Assembly: GCA_019359155.1 (NCBI GenBank)
Contig: JAHHHV010000088.1
Coordinates: 1-64,000 of the forward strand
Reading direction: 5' to 3'
DNA length: 64,000 nt
DNA from: Pegethrix bostrychoides GSE-TBD4-15B
Lineage (GTDB): Bacteria > Cyanobacteriota > Cyanobacteriia > Elainellales > Elainellaceae
Made by a program: the position numbers and the translations under genes. The first letter of the stretch is position 1; each line of letters begins with the position of its first letter. The notes beneath the pieces were generated by a model. It saw only the letters and a program-made list of their open reading frames with translations, was not told the DNA's origin and searched no databases. Positions 1 to 8,544 of the stretch are shown here, one piece after another.

Positions 1-252
<252 letters not shown>

Positions 253-286
253 GGAACGGTTAAGGTTTAGACTTGCACTCAATCAG

Positions 287-313
287 AAGCGCCTCGTAAA
301 TGGGGCGCTTTTT
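287..313 (+). terminator. Rho-independent terminator of psbA
   Basis: A 7-bp stem AAGCGCC/GGCGCTT (287-293 with 304-310) closes a 10-nt loop and is followed by a T run. It sits 35 bp after the psbA stop codon. Confidence 0.85.
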
Positions 314-421
314 ACATTGCATGATGCTTGACAGCCCGCCGGACAAACAGCACCTTACGATACAGTCCTCCAATACTCCGCCGTCCTACGATGGCGGACA
401 GGAGTTTCAGATGCGAATGAT

Positions 422-949
422 ATGACCGCTACTGGGTTATCCGACAGCATGTTTTACTACTTTGCCTACGGCTCCTGCATGTGCCCCGTGGATCTCAAGC
501 GCTCGTTGGGCGAGCCAATGCAAGACTATGTAATGGGCACAGCTAGGCTCGCAGGCTATCGACTCGGCTTCTTTCGGCGTTCTGAGCGGCGCAACTGCGG
601 CGTACTGGATATCGTCCCTGATCCGGCAGCATCGGTCGAAGGCGTCCTCTATTGCCTACCAGAACGGCTCAGCGCTAGCCTTGATGAGCGTGAAATTGGC
701 TATCAGCATGAGACTATCCAAGTGACGAGTGGCGGACAGCTTTACTCCAACGTTCGCACCTACAGCGTCATCGATAAGCTCAGCCAAGAACATGCGCCCA
801 ACGACTGGTATGTCAGCATCGTGCTGCGGGGAGCTGTCACTTGTGGCCTGCCAGAGCAATATTGCTGGCAGCTATTTCACCATATGTACAGACTACAACA
901 GCTAGATCATGGCAAACCAGAGCATCACAGGCTGTTGAAATCGGCCTAG
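422..949 (+). CDS. Gamma-glutamylcyclotransferase-like (AIG2/GGCT fold) protein
   Basis: A 175-residue protein of the gamma-glutamylcyclotransferase-like superfamily, whose members cyclise gamma-glutamyl amines to 5-oxoproline or act on related amides. The N-terminal YFAYGSCM block is the family's substrate-binding YGSNxx loop with Cys in place of Asn. The mid-protein LDEREIGY block supplies the conserved acidic residue expected to be the general acid/base. Length is normal for the family. The ATG at 422 has no strong Shine-Dalgarno; a second Met (MFYYFAYG) nine residues in is an alternative start, and it lies right at the conserved core. The gene stands alone between psbA and a sensor gene. 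The actual substrate is unknown. Confidence 0.8.
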   Translation: MTATGLSDSMFYYFAYGSCMCPVDLKRSLGEPMQDYVMGTARLAGYRLGFFRRSERRNCGVLDIVPDPAASVEGVLYCLPERLSASLDEREIGYQHETIQVTSGGQLYSNVRTYSVIDKLSQEHAPNDWYVSIVLRGAVTCGLPEQYCWQLFHHMYRLQQLDHGKPEHHRLLKSA

Positions 950-1144
950 TTTTCTCAGTAATATCCGATTTATGTAAGTACTTTTTACAACAATAGACTG
1001 ACAGCTTTATCAAGCCTGTCTGAAACCATTATTATCTCTCAGTAGCTCTCTGGAAAGGATTTCTACCGCTGTTTGTCTCCTGCTGTTTGGGAACTGAGAA
1101 CGACGGGAACTTTAGGTATAGTGAATGACCGCCTCTCAAATGGG

Positions 1145-2551
1145 ATGGCACTTATGGGGAACCTGAAAAATGGGGTTGTTGAAATGGTCCCGGACGAACG
1201 ATTTGATAACTTTACGCCTGCCGCCACCGAGCAACAGCGCCTACAAACGCTGGAAAAGCTGAATCTACTCGAATCTGGCAGTCTGCCCGTGTTTGAAGAG
1301 GCGACCCAAACCGCCGCGCATCTTTTGAATGCTCCGATCTGCGTGCTCGGCATTCTCGATCGCGATCGGGTCTGGTTTAAGTCGGCGGTTGGGCTGTCGC
1401 GGATTGGCCTGATGAATAGCCTCGCTACCAGTCGGCAGATGCCGCGACAGGACGCATTTTGTGCTCAGGTAGCTGAAGATCAGCGACTGCTCTCAATTCC
1501 AGATGCAGCAGCCAACGATTCCGCCTATGCTCACAATCTGCTCGTGCAGCGCTACGGCATTCGGTCCTATCTGGGCGTGCCGCTGATTGCTGCCAACGGC
1601 CATTGCATCGGTAGCTTGGCAGTCATGGGGCTGGCTCCCCGCCTATTCTCTGAGCAGGATATCGCCTTTCTAGAGCTGATTGGCCGCTGGGCGATGAGCG
1701 AATTTGAACGCGATTTGATCCAGGCTGATCGGTCGCGGATGGGGCGCTCAGCTCAGTCTCTTAAGCCAGTTTCTGTGCCAGTCAGTGCCTCTATTAAGAC
1801 AACGCTGCTGAGTCAGATGACGCAAGAGCTGTCCACGCCGCTCACCTCAATTTTGGGCATGGCCAAGGTGCTGAATCAGGGCATCTACGCCTCGCGTCCT
1901 GAGAAGCAGCAGGAATATATTCAGATCATTCACAACAGCGGCCAGTATTTGCTCTCGCTGGTGAATGAAATCATGGAGCTGGGTGCATTAGAAGACCAAA
2001 ATCCAGCCTTAAATCTTGCGCCCGTCGATATTGAAATGCTCTGCCAACAGGCAATCGGTACGCTGCAACAGATTGCCCAACGCCGCGAGCAGCAGATTCA
2101 GCTAACCGTCGAACCGGGCAACCGGATCTGGACGCTAGATAAAGATAAAGTGCGGCAAATGCTCTATCACTTAGTCTTTAGCGTGGTGCAGTCTGCCAGC
2201 TCTGAAAGTGTGGTGCGGCTGCATGTCTCGCGCAGGCAGCAGGGACTTCAGCTGGCGGTCTGGGCTTCACATCCCTGGCTAGGCGAAGGAATCTCCTCCA
2301 TTGAACCCGCACAGGCGTTTGACACAGGTTGGGCTGCCGCTGATCCGGCTGTCGAAACGCGCCAAAGTCTGGGGCTGTCACTGAGTCGGCAGCTAGCCGA
2401 ACTGCATGGCGGTGAGATTGCCGTGCAGGGCAATGCCGAAGCAGGCTATCGCTACGTGCTGCATCTGCCGCAGTTGAGCGTTCAGTCAGAGGTCAGACCT
2501 GAGGCTACTGAGGCTAAAGCTGAAACCAAAGCTGAGGCCAAAGCAGGCTAG
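1145..2551 (+). CDS. GAF-domain protein with degenerate histidine-kinase core
   Basis: A predicted soluble sensor of about 468 residues from the ATG at 1145; the frame is open back to a TTG at 1073, so the N-terminus is uncertain. Order: short N-terminal helix with the RLQTLEKLNLLES signature that precedes many GAF domains, GAF domain (about residues 45-195), HisKA-like dimerisation helices (about 225-285) and an HATPase_c-like domain (about 310-445). The phosphoacceptor His is replaced: the H-box reads MTQELSTPL where active kinases have xxHELRTPL. The N-box lacks its Asn (YHLVFSVVQSA) and the G1 box lacks the DxGxG pattern; only a G2-like LGLSLSRQLAELHGG is retained. The C-terminal tail is an Ala/Lys/Glu imperfect repeat. 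I infer a pseudokinase that signals by dimerisation or partner binding, not phosphotransfer. Confidence 0.8.
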   Translation: MALMGNLKNGVVEMVPDERFDNFTPAATEQQRLQTLEKLNLLESGSLPVFEEATQTAAHLLNAPICVLGILDRDRVWFKSAVGLSRIGLMNSLATSRQMPRQDAFCAQVAEDQRLLSIPDAAANDSAYAHNLLVQRYGIRSYLGVPLIAANGHCIGSLAVMGLAPRLFSEQDIAFLELIGRWAMSEFERDLIQADRSRMGRSAQSLKPVSVPVSASIKTTLLSQMTQELSTPLTSILGMAKVLNQGIYASRPEKQQEYIQIIHNSGQYLLSLVNEIMELGALEDQNPALNLAPVDIEMLCQQAIGTLQQIAQRREQQIQLTVEPGNRIWTLDKDKVRQMLYHLVFSVVQSASSESVVRLHVSRRQQGLQLAVWASHPWLGEGISSIEPAQAFDTGWAAADPAVETRQSLGLSLSRQLAELHGGEIAVQGNAEAGYRYVLHLPQLSVQSEVRPEATEAKAETKAEAKAG

Positions 2552-2598
2552 CTGCTTCAGGTTATCGCGATCTGCTACGAATCTTCGTCTGAATTTTT

Positions 2599-2628
2599 TG
2601 CCCTGGTTGTTACCACCGGGGCATTTTT
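2599..2628 (+). terminator. Rho-independent terminator after the GAF pseudokinase
   Basis: A TGCCCTGG arm (2599 on) pairs with CCA and GGGCA (to 2623) around a short loop, followed by TTTTT. It lies about 50 bp after the stop codon at 2551. Confidence 0.75.
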
Positions 2629-2810
2629 GTATGGGGAACTGGTCGCAAATCTAAAATCAAACCAAACCTGGTCGAACTCTTAGGCCAACGCGCTATTCTG
2701 GTGGAAGGCTTGAGCAAATTAATCAGGTCGCTTGTGACCACAGCTTGTGACATAGCTTCCCAAGCAGCTTCTAAAACTTCCGATGGGCAGCAGCCTGCCC
2801 GAAACCCAAC

Positions 2811-3332
2811 ATGCCTAGAACTCAGCGCAACGATAATTTCATCGACAAGTCTTTCACGGTCATGGCCGACCTGATCTTGAAGATCATGCCTGCTAGCCAT
2901 GCTGCCAAACAAGCCTTTGCCTACTACCGCGACGGCATGTCAGCTCAGGCAGATGGCGAATATGCCGAGGCGCTCGCTAACTATGAGGAGGCGCTGACCC
3001 TAGAAGAAGATACACGCGACCGCAGCTTCATTCTCTACAATATGGCGCTGATCCATGCCAGCAACGGCGAGCATGAGCGGGCGCTAGGAATTTATCACGA
3101 GTCGCTGGCGCTCAACCCCAATATGCCGCAGGCGCTCAACAATATTGCGGTGATCTATCACTTTTTGGGCGAGCAGGCGCAGGAAGCGGGCGATGTTGAG
3201 GTGAGTGATGCCTATTTTGACCAGGCCGCCGAATACTGGCAGCGTGCCGTGCGGCTAGCCCCCAACAACTACATCGAGGCGCAGAACTGGCTGAAGACCA
3301 CGGGACGCTCTCAGATGGATGTGTTTTTCTAG
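2811..3332 (+). CDS. ycf3: Photosystem I assembly protein Ycf3
   Basis: A 173-residue tetratricopeptide-repeat protein that acts as a chaperone for assembly of PsaA/PsaB-containing photosystem I at the thylakoid membrane. The N-terminus [15 protein letters not shown] is the diagnostic Ycf3 start. Three TPR units follow: the first around [20 protein letters not shown], the second around [21 protein letters not shown], the third around [16 protein letters not shown]. The C-terminus [14 protein letters not shown] is also conserved. Length equals that of cyanobacterial and plastid orthologues. The start at 2811 is fixed by homology. It is followed by gatC after a 60-bp gap and may be co-transcribed with it. 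Confidence 0.97.
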   Translation: MPRTQRNDNFIDKSFTVMADLILKIMPASHAAKQAFAYYRDGMSAQADGEYAEALANYEEALTLEEDTRDRSFILYNMALIHASNGEHERALGIYHESLALNPNMPQALNNIAVIYHFLGEQAQEAGDVEVSDAYFDQAAEYWQRAVRLAPNNYIEAQNWLKTTGRSQMDVFF

Positions 3333-3392
3333 GTTTCAGCCTTCTCAGGTTTAATTAATCTCTTAGCCAATTTCTTTTCATCCCCAACCCCC

Positions 3393-3695
3393 ATGATTGA
3401 CCGCGAACAGGTGCAGAAGGTCGCGCACTTAGCCCGCCTAGAGCTAACGCCAGCAGAAGAAGCTAAGTTCACAACACAGCTCAACGGCATTCTTGACTAC
3501 TTTGAACAGCTCAGCGAGCTAGATACCACCCATGTTGCGCCCACCACGCGCGCGATTGATATGAGCAACATCACCCGCCCTGACAACCTGGAGACTTACG
3601 CTGATCGTAGCCAGATTTTGGCCAGCGCCCCCGATCCAGAGGAAACCGCGCAGGGCGAATTTTTCAAAGTGCCCAAAATCATCGGCGGCGAGTGA
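3393..3695 (+). CDS. gatC: Asp/Glu-tRNA amidotransferase subunit GatC
   Basis: A 100-residue GatC, the small subunit that ties GatA to GatB in the GatCAB complex converting mischarged Glu-tRNA(Gln), and where relevant Asp-tRNA(Asn), to the amidated form. The N-terminal [19 protein letters not shown] and the central [20 protein letters not shown] blocks are family signatures, and the C-terminal segment ends [11 protein letters not shown] as expected. The gene is intact and standard in length. gatA and gatB are not nearby, which is usual in cyanobacteria. Confidence 0.95.
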   Translation: MIDREQVQKVAHLARLELTPAEEAKFTTQLNGILDYFEQLSELDTTHVAPTTRAIDMSNITRPDNLETYADRSQILASAPDPEETAQGEFFKVPKIIGGE

Positions 3696-3720
3696 CCGAG
3701 CGGCTGAGATTTTAGGCGAG

Positions 3721-4185
3721 CGAGATTCTAGCGATAAATCACAGAGAGCTGCTGCATACATTGAACAAGCCAGCCAAGAGCAGGCGACCGAACTCGATCT
3801 ATCGGGCCACAACCTCACCGCTCTGCTACCAAAGATTGGCCAGCTCACCAAGCTAAAAACGTTGCTACTAGACCACAACCAGCTGTGTGAGCTGCCTCAT
3901 GCTTTGAGCAGCTCACACAGCTCAAGACGCTTACCTTCAACCATAATTTGCTGGAGCAGCTGCCGCCCGATATCCAGCAGTTCGCCAATCTGGAAAAGCT
4001 AGATCTGCGACGATCTGCTGCCGATTCCGCCAGAGCTATTGGGACGGGCCAATTTGGGGCAGGAGGAGCCAGGACAGGCCGCGACGATTTTGAACTACTA
4101 CTTTGCACTCCAGCACGAAGCCAAAAAACCGCTGAATGAGGCGAAGGTGCTGCTAGTCGGGCAGGGCAGCGTTGGCAAAACTTCG
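3721..4185 (+). pseudogene. Decayed leucine-rich-repeat/Roc GTPase (ROCO-type) gene fragment
   Basis: Three consecutive reading frames together give a recognisable LRR-Roc protein. The first frame (from about 3724) reads ATELDLSGHNLTALLPKIGQ and LKTLLLDHNQLCELPHAL. A frame change near 3909 leads to QLKTLTFNHNLLEQLPPDIQ and LEKLDLR. A second change near 4011 leads to IPPELLGRANLG, ATILNYYFALQ and KPLNEAKVLLVGQGSVGKTS, which is the Walker A of the Roc domain. Homology stops immediately after Walker A; the rest of Roc, COR and any effector domain is missing and there is no clear start codon. This is a 5' remnant with two frameshifts and a 3' deletion, abutting the inverted-repeat element at 4202. 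Confidence 0.8.
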
Positions 4186-4201
4186 CGGACAGGAGATTGT
4201 A

Positions 4202-4431
4202 TTAGAACTTACGCATTGACAAGAGTGCAGAAATATGGTGAGTTTAGATGAATCCCTCAACCTTATCCAATTGTGAGAGATGCGAATTGAGGGATTGATC
4301 GACAGCCTTTATCAGGTGTCGCGGCAATTATCCATCCCGGTGATTCGACAGTTCATCCTAAAAAACCTTCTAGAACCCGCTTCAGTGTGACAACTCACAT
4401 CATTCTATTTCTGTCAATACGTAAGTCCTAA
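4202..4431. mobile_element. 230-bp MITE-like element with 20-bp terminal inverted repeats
   Basis: Left end TTAGAACTTACGCATTGACA (4202-4221) matches the reverse complement of the right end TTAGGACTTACGTATTGACA (from 4412-4431) at 18 of 20 positions. The interior has only short broken reading frames, so it is a non-autonomous element or IS remnant. TA dinucleotides lie symmetrically near both ends, which would fit an IS630/mariner-type target, but no longer target duplication is seen. The GGACTTACG end resembles transposon ends I associate with cyanobacteria; family not assigned. It sits between the truncated LRR-Roc remnant and the histidine kinase start at 4441. Confidence 0.65.
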
Positions 4432-4440
4432 GATAAACCA

Positions 4441-5343
4441 ATGGGCTGGACAACCTCAGCAATTTTCTTGGTCATCGCGATTAGCTTGACTATAGCAATC
4501 GGCATCGGCAGACTCAGCCGCAGACCGCCCGCAGCGCTAGCTCTGCCAAAACCTGATCAGCTATCGCCAGAATCCAGTCAAGAGGCGCTGAATGCAGAAC
4601 TGCATCAAACCCAGCTTGCCTGCCAGATGGCGCGTGAGTCAGAGCAGTTTAAGGCTGGATTTTTGGCGCGTACCGCCCACGAACTGCGCTCTCCGCTCAG
4701 CAGCGTCATGAGCTTGCAGCAGCTCGTCCTCAGCGATCTCTGCGAAGACCCGGCTGAAGAGCGCGAAACTGTTGCTCAAGCCTATGCTGCCGCTCAGAAG
4801 CTGCTGAGTCTGCTCGACAAGCTGATTGCTGTCTCAAAAACTGTCTACGGCAGCGAACCGCTGAAGCTGAAGCCCGTCAGCCTCGAAGATCTGCTGATGG
4901 AAGTCGAAAGTCTGCTGATGCTGCCAGCCCAAAATCGCCGTCAGCAGCTGATCCTGGAATATCCTGATCCAGATCTTCAGGTCATGGCCGACCCAATCTG
5001 GCTCAGGCAGGTTTTGGTCAGCCTGATTGATACCCCCATGCGGCTGATGCAGGAAGGTCGGATCACGGTAACGCCGCAAGTCAAAGCGGATAGGCTATCG
5101 ATTCAAATTACAGACGAACGCCCCGCCACTTTTTGGCAGGAATCGTTAGATCTGCTTCAGCAGTTGAGCGACCCGCAGCCTGTTGACAGCTTAAGCGACC
5201 AGCCTTCGGGCGGTCTGTCACTGCTCACCAGCCAGATGGTTTTGGAGCAAATGGGCGGCGGTTTGGAGCTGGTTTCTGTGCCTTCAGCCGCCGATCCCAC
5301 TACGCAAATTCGCTGCTTTTTGCCGCTGGTTCAGCCAAGCTAG
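4441..5343 (+). CDS. Small membrane histidine kinase with degenerate ATP-binding boxes
   Basis: A 300-residue protein with one N-terminal membrane helix (about residues 5-23), no recognisable sensory domain, a HisKA domain with the phosphoacceptor intact (His80 in TAHELRSPL) and a HATPase_c-like C-terminal half. The N-box Asn is missing (QVLVSLIDTPMRLMQ) and G1 reads ITDERPATF rather than DxGxG, while a G2-like GGLSLLTSQMVLEQMGG remains. It might receive phosphate from another kinase in a heterodimer, or be inactive; autokinase activity is doubtful. The start ATG lies 10 bp after the inverted-repeat element, so any promoter must be within or before that element. The stop codon overlaps the convergent ABC transporter gene by 4 bp. 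Confidence 0.75.
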   Translation: MGWTTSAIFLVIAISLTIAIGIGRLSRRPPAALALPKPDQLSPESSQEALNAELHQTQLACQMARESEQFKAGFLARTAHELRSPLSSVMSLQQLVLSDLCEDPAEERETVAQAYAAAQKLLSLLDKLIAVSKTVYGSEPLKLKPVSLEDLLMEVESLLMLPAQNRRQQLILEYPDPDLQVMADPIWLRQVLVSLIDTPMRLMQEGRITVTPQVKADRLSIQITDERPATFWQESLDLLQQLSDPQPVDSLSDQPSGGLSLLTSQMVLEQMGGGLELVSVPSAADPTTQIRCFLPLVQPS

Positions 5344-7097
5344 ACCGGGCTTTCCACCTCAGACTGCATCACATGCTGCTCCCAGAGCTGGCGATACAGA
5401 CCATCTTGAGCCACTAGCTCGCCATGCGTCCCGGACTGAACAATTTTGCCGTGATCCATCACCAAAATCCGATCTGCCGCCGCTGCTGCCGAAAGTTGAT
5501 GCGAGATAAACAGTACGGTCTTACGCGCTCTGTCTTCTGAAAGATTTTTAAGGATATCTGTGGCGGTCTGATTGTCCACGCTGGAGAGCGCGTCGTCCAA
5601 AATCAGCACGGGCGCATCTACCAAGAGGGCACGAGACAGAGCCGTGCGCTGCCGCTGTCCACCAGAGAGCGTGATGCCGCGTTCGCCCACAATCGTTTTG
5701 TACTGCTGCGGAAAGGTGAGAATTTCGGGATGAATCTGGGCTTGCTTAGCGGCAGCTTCGACCTCCGGCTGTTCACGGATCGGGTCGCCGTAGCGGATGT
5801 TGTTTTTGACCGTGGTGCTGAACAGAAAGCTCTCCTGGGGCACATAGGCAATCGCCGCCCGCAGGTCGCGCAGCCGAATCTGGGTGATGTCGTAGCCGTC
5901 GAGGTAGAGCTGGCCAGGGTCGAGTTCTAGGAGGCGCGGCAGGGCATTGGCTAAGGTAGACTTGCCAGAGCCAATCGGCCCAACAATCGCCACCGTCTGA
6001 CCTGCCTCGACGGTGAAGCTGACATCATCGAGTGCCGGATGCTCAGCGCCGGGGTAGGTATAAGACAGATGGTGAGCGCTTAGCCAGCCGCGCACGTCCG
6101 CTCGCGGCAGCGAAATCGCGCTGGGCGTATCCTGAATTTTGGCCGGGGTGGAGAGAATTGCTTCCAGTCTGTCAATACTCACTTCGCCGCGCTGATAGGC
6201 CGTAATCGTAAAGCCCAGTAGCGCCGTCGGGAAGACCAGCCGTTCGGCAAACAGCAGCAGCGCCACAAAATTGCCGACGCTGAGGCTACCGTTGGCGATG
6301 CTGCCCACGCCCAACGCCAAAATCACAATCTGGCTGATGCTAGCCAGCCCGCGCAGCAGCGGAAACAGAGTGTTCTGCGACTTAGACAACTTCAGGTTGG
6401 CGCTCAGCAGCTTTTGGTTGCGTTGGCTAAAGGCGCGCCGCTCGTTGGCTTCCTGGGCATAGATTTTGATCAGCGCCATGCCGCTCATATCTTCTTGGAT
6501 CAAATCGCTCAGCTCAGCCGTCTCCTGCTGCACGGCTAGCTGCTGCGCCCGTAAGCGCGTGCTAAAGAGCTGCACCAAAATCAAAATGCAGGGGTAGACT
6601 GCCAGTGCCGCCAGCGTCAGCTTGACGTTGATCCCTAGCATAGCGGGCAGCGTCAGCGCATAGGCAAACAGCATATTCGCCAAGCTCAGCACCGCAAACC
6701 CCAAAAGCCTGCGGACATTTTCGACATCGCTGGTGGCGCGGCTGATCAGGTCACCGGGAGTATTCACCGCGAAATAGGCCGGTTCTAGCGTCAGTAGATG
6801 CCGGAAGATTCGCTGCTTTAGGTCAAACTCTACCTGCCGCCCCACGCCAAACAGAATCACCCGCGAGGTCATCCGCATCACCCACATCAGTGAGGCTAAG
6901 CCGACAATTAGCAGCGCGTAGTAGATCACCTGGCTCAGATCAAAATCTTGCTGGAGATTATCAAGCCCATTGCGAATCAGCAGCGGAATAGAGACCCCCA
7001 GCGCATTCACCCCAAACAGCGCCAAAATACCGAGCGCTGCCTGCCGCCAGTGGGGGCGCATATAGAGGCCGAGCGTTCGGAGACGAGACTGAGCCAT
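5340..7097 (-). CDS. ABC exporter half-transporter (MsbA/MdlB type, permease fused to ATPase)
   Basis: A 585-residue type IV ABC exporter with an N-terminal six-helix membrane domain (about residues 15-310) and a C-terminal nucleotide-binding domain (about 340-570). Walker A is GPIGSGKST, the Q-loop is in AIAYVPQESFLFS, the signature motif is LSGGQRQR, Walker B is APVLILDDALSSVD and the H-loop is LFISHQLS. All catalytic elements are present, so a homodimer is expected to be active. The intracellular-loop segment EPAYFAVNTPGDLISRATSDVE is typical of the MdlB/YheH group of putative multidrug or lipid exporters. The substrate cannot be deduced. It is single-gene and converges on the histidine kinase with a 4-bp overlap. 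Confidence 0.93.
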   Translation of the reverse strand: MAQSRLRTLGLYMRPHWRQAALGILALFGVNALGVSIPLLIRNGLDNLQQDFDLSQVIYYALLIVGLASLMWVMRMTSRVILFGVGRQVEFDLKQRIFRHLLTLEPAYFAVNTPGDLISRATSDVENVRRLLGFAVLSLANMLFAYALTLPAMLGINVKLTLAALAVYPCILILVQLFSTRLRAQQLAVQQETAELSDLIQEDMSGMALIKIYAQEANERRAFSQRNQKLLSANLKLSKSQNTLFPLLRGLASISQIVILALGVGSIANGSLSVGNFVALLLFAERLVFPTALLGFTITAYQRGEVSIDRLEAILSTPAKIQDTPSAISLPRADVRGWLSAHHLSYTYPGAEHPALDDVSFTVEAGQTVAIVGPIGSGKSTLANALPRLLELDPGQLYLDGYDITQIRLRDLRAAIAYVPQESFLFSTTVKNNIRYGDPIREQPEVEAAAKQAQIHPEILTFPQQYKTIVGERGITLSGGQRQRTALSRALLVDAPVLILDDALSSVDNQTATDILKNLSEDRARKTVLFISHQLSAAAAADRILVMDHGKIVQSGTHGELVAQDGLYRQLWEQHVMQSEVESPV

Positions 7098-7192
7098 GTC
7101 AAGAGAGCAGGTGAAGGAATCAGCAGGCTAGGATTGCGTGGCTTGTAATACTAACCATAAGCCACGACTACTGTATCGTATTTGGCCTGTAT

Positions 7193-7237
7193 CCAGCTTG
7201 ACTAGACCCAGCTTGACTAAACCCAGCTTGACTAAAC
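7193..7237. repeat. 15-bp x 3 tandem repeat at the 3' end of the YdcF-like gene
   Basis: Three units of CCAGCTTGACTARAC occupy 7193-7207, 7208-7222 and 7223-7237. The right-hand unit contains the stop codon of the minus-strand gene ending at 7232, so the array begins at that stop and extends into the spacer. Confidence 0.9.
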
Positions 7238-8320
7238 CGCCAGCGGGTCGGCCAGCCAGCCCCGCATGAAGTAGTAAACCGTCGTCAGATATTCGTTCAC
7301 CACTCGCGAGGTGATCACCAGCGCTTCAGCGCTCGGCAGCAGGTCAGTCAGAGCCGCAAGCTGAAAGCCGCCCTGAAGCTGAAAAATATAGAAATCAGTC
7401 GGGCGCGGCGTGACTTCAAAACTGAGCCGGGCAAAGGTGGAAGAGGCGCGTCGGATCATAATCGCCGGAGTCACCAGCACAATCGGAATTTTGGGGCCTC
7501 CCAGCAGCGGCCCATTGGGATTGTTGCAGGGAACCGTGTTGGGCGGACAGTTGCTTCCGCCCGACCCACCCGTCAACAGCAGCCGGATGGCCACTGCGCT
7601 GCTACGCGGATCTGTGCCGACGGGGTCAATCTTGATTTGGCTTTGCGGTACGCCATGACTGGTGAGCACATCAATCACGCCCGCTGCTTCCCCTGGCTTG
7701 GGTCGCCCCAACTCATCAACAGGCTGCGGCCCAATGCTGACTATTACCAATGGTGTACTGCCGCGCTGCGTCCGGTTGAGATACAGGTCGGCAGCATAGA
7801 GCAGTCGAGACTGCAACGCGACGCTGATGCCGATTTCTGGCTGGGTAATTTGGGCGCGGATGCGGGCGGTGGGATCGCGGGAAAATGAGCTGTCGTCTAG
7901 CACCACAATCGCCTGCACCTGACGCGGATTGCTCGCTTCTTGACGGCTGACAGCCTCCATGATGTTGCGCTGCTCGGTTTGGGCGGTAAGCAGATAGGCG
8001 GTGATTGGCAGGCTGCAAATTAGCAGCACCAGAAAGGCTGAGAGCACCTGTGAGCCGTTCACCTTCTCAACGCCATTTGCCAGCGCAATCGAGAGCAGCG
8101 TCAGGGTCAGCCCCAGCGGGCGCAGTGGGAAGGAAATAATCGCCCAAAGGATGCCGACAGTAGGGTTGCTGGGATAGATGAAGGCCATCGCAATCAGCGA
8201 GATGAAGACTGCTACCCCAAACCAGGCAAAATATTTGGTGTTGTAAATCGAAGGCCAGATTGCCTTTAACAGGTAGTACAGCCCCACCAGCAGCAAAATT
8301 TGCGTAATCAGCTCGAACAT
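7232..8320 (-). CDS. Membrane-anchored YdcF/ElyC-like (DUF218) protein
   Basis: A 362-residue protein with about four predicted membrane helices in the first 120 residues followed by a soluble DUF218/YdcF-like Rossmann domain. The soluble part starts with the strand QAIVVLDDS, where the family usually has VVLGGG. It continues through a substrate-loop region (IDPVGTDPRSSAVAIRLLL) and the family's late motif (LVTPAIMIRRASSTFARLSFEV then PRPTDF). YdcF-type proteins bind S-adenosylmethionine or act in envelope/undecaprenyl metabolism (ElyC, SanA); the departure from the glycine-rich loop leaves the ligand uncertain. The insert SGGSNCPPNTVPCNNPNG looks like a flexible loop with two Cys. Location next to a polyprenyl sugar-phosphate transferase gene fits an envelope role. 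Confidence 0.7.
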   Translation of the reverse strand: MFELITQILLLVGLYYLLKAIWPSIYNTKYFAWFGVAVFISLIAMAFIYPSNPTVGILWAIISFPLRPLGLTLTLLSIALANGVEKVNGSQVLSAFLVLLICSLPITAYLLTAQTEQRNIMEAVSRQEASNPRQVQAIVVLDDSSFSRDPTARIRAQITQPEIGISVALQSRLLYAADLYLNRTQRGSTPLVIVSIGPQPVDELGRPKPGEAAGVIDVLTSHGVPQSQIKIDPVGTDPRSSAVAIRLLLTGGSGGSNCPPNTVPCNNPNGPLLGGPKIPIVLVTPAIMIRRASSTFARLSFEVTPRPTDFYIFQLQGGFQLAALTDLLPSAEALVITSRVVNEYLTTVYYFMRGWLADPLAV

Positions 8321-8544
8321 GCCTGACTTCCCTTAATTCCCGCGTGATCTCTGTTGCTGTAATCTCAGCAGAGCGCAAATCCAGCAGGCCAAATATTAGC
8401 CTGTATAACTCTACTCAAACTGAGTCAAAATCACACAGACCGTGCAGGAATTTTAGGAAATTTTGGCAAAGGAGAACTCAGGGATTCACCCCCAACGCAG
8501 CTGTTTGCTCCCCAGCATTGGCTTTCATGAAAAATGAGTCTGCT

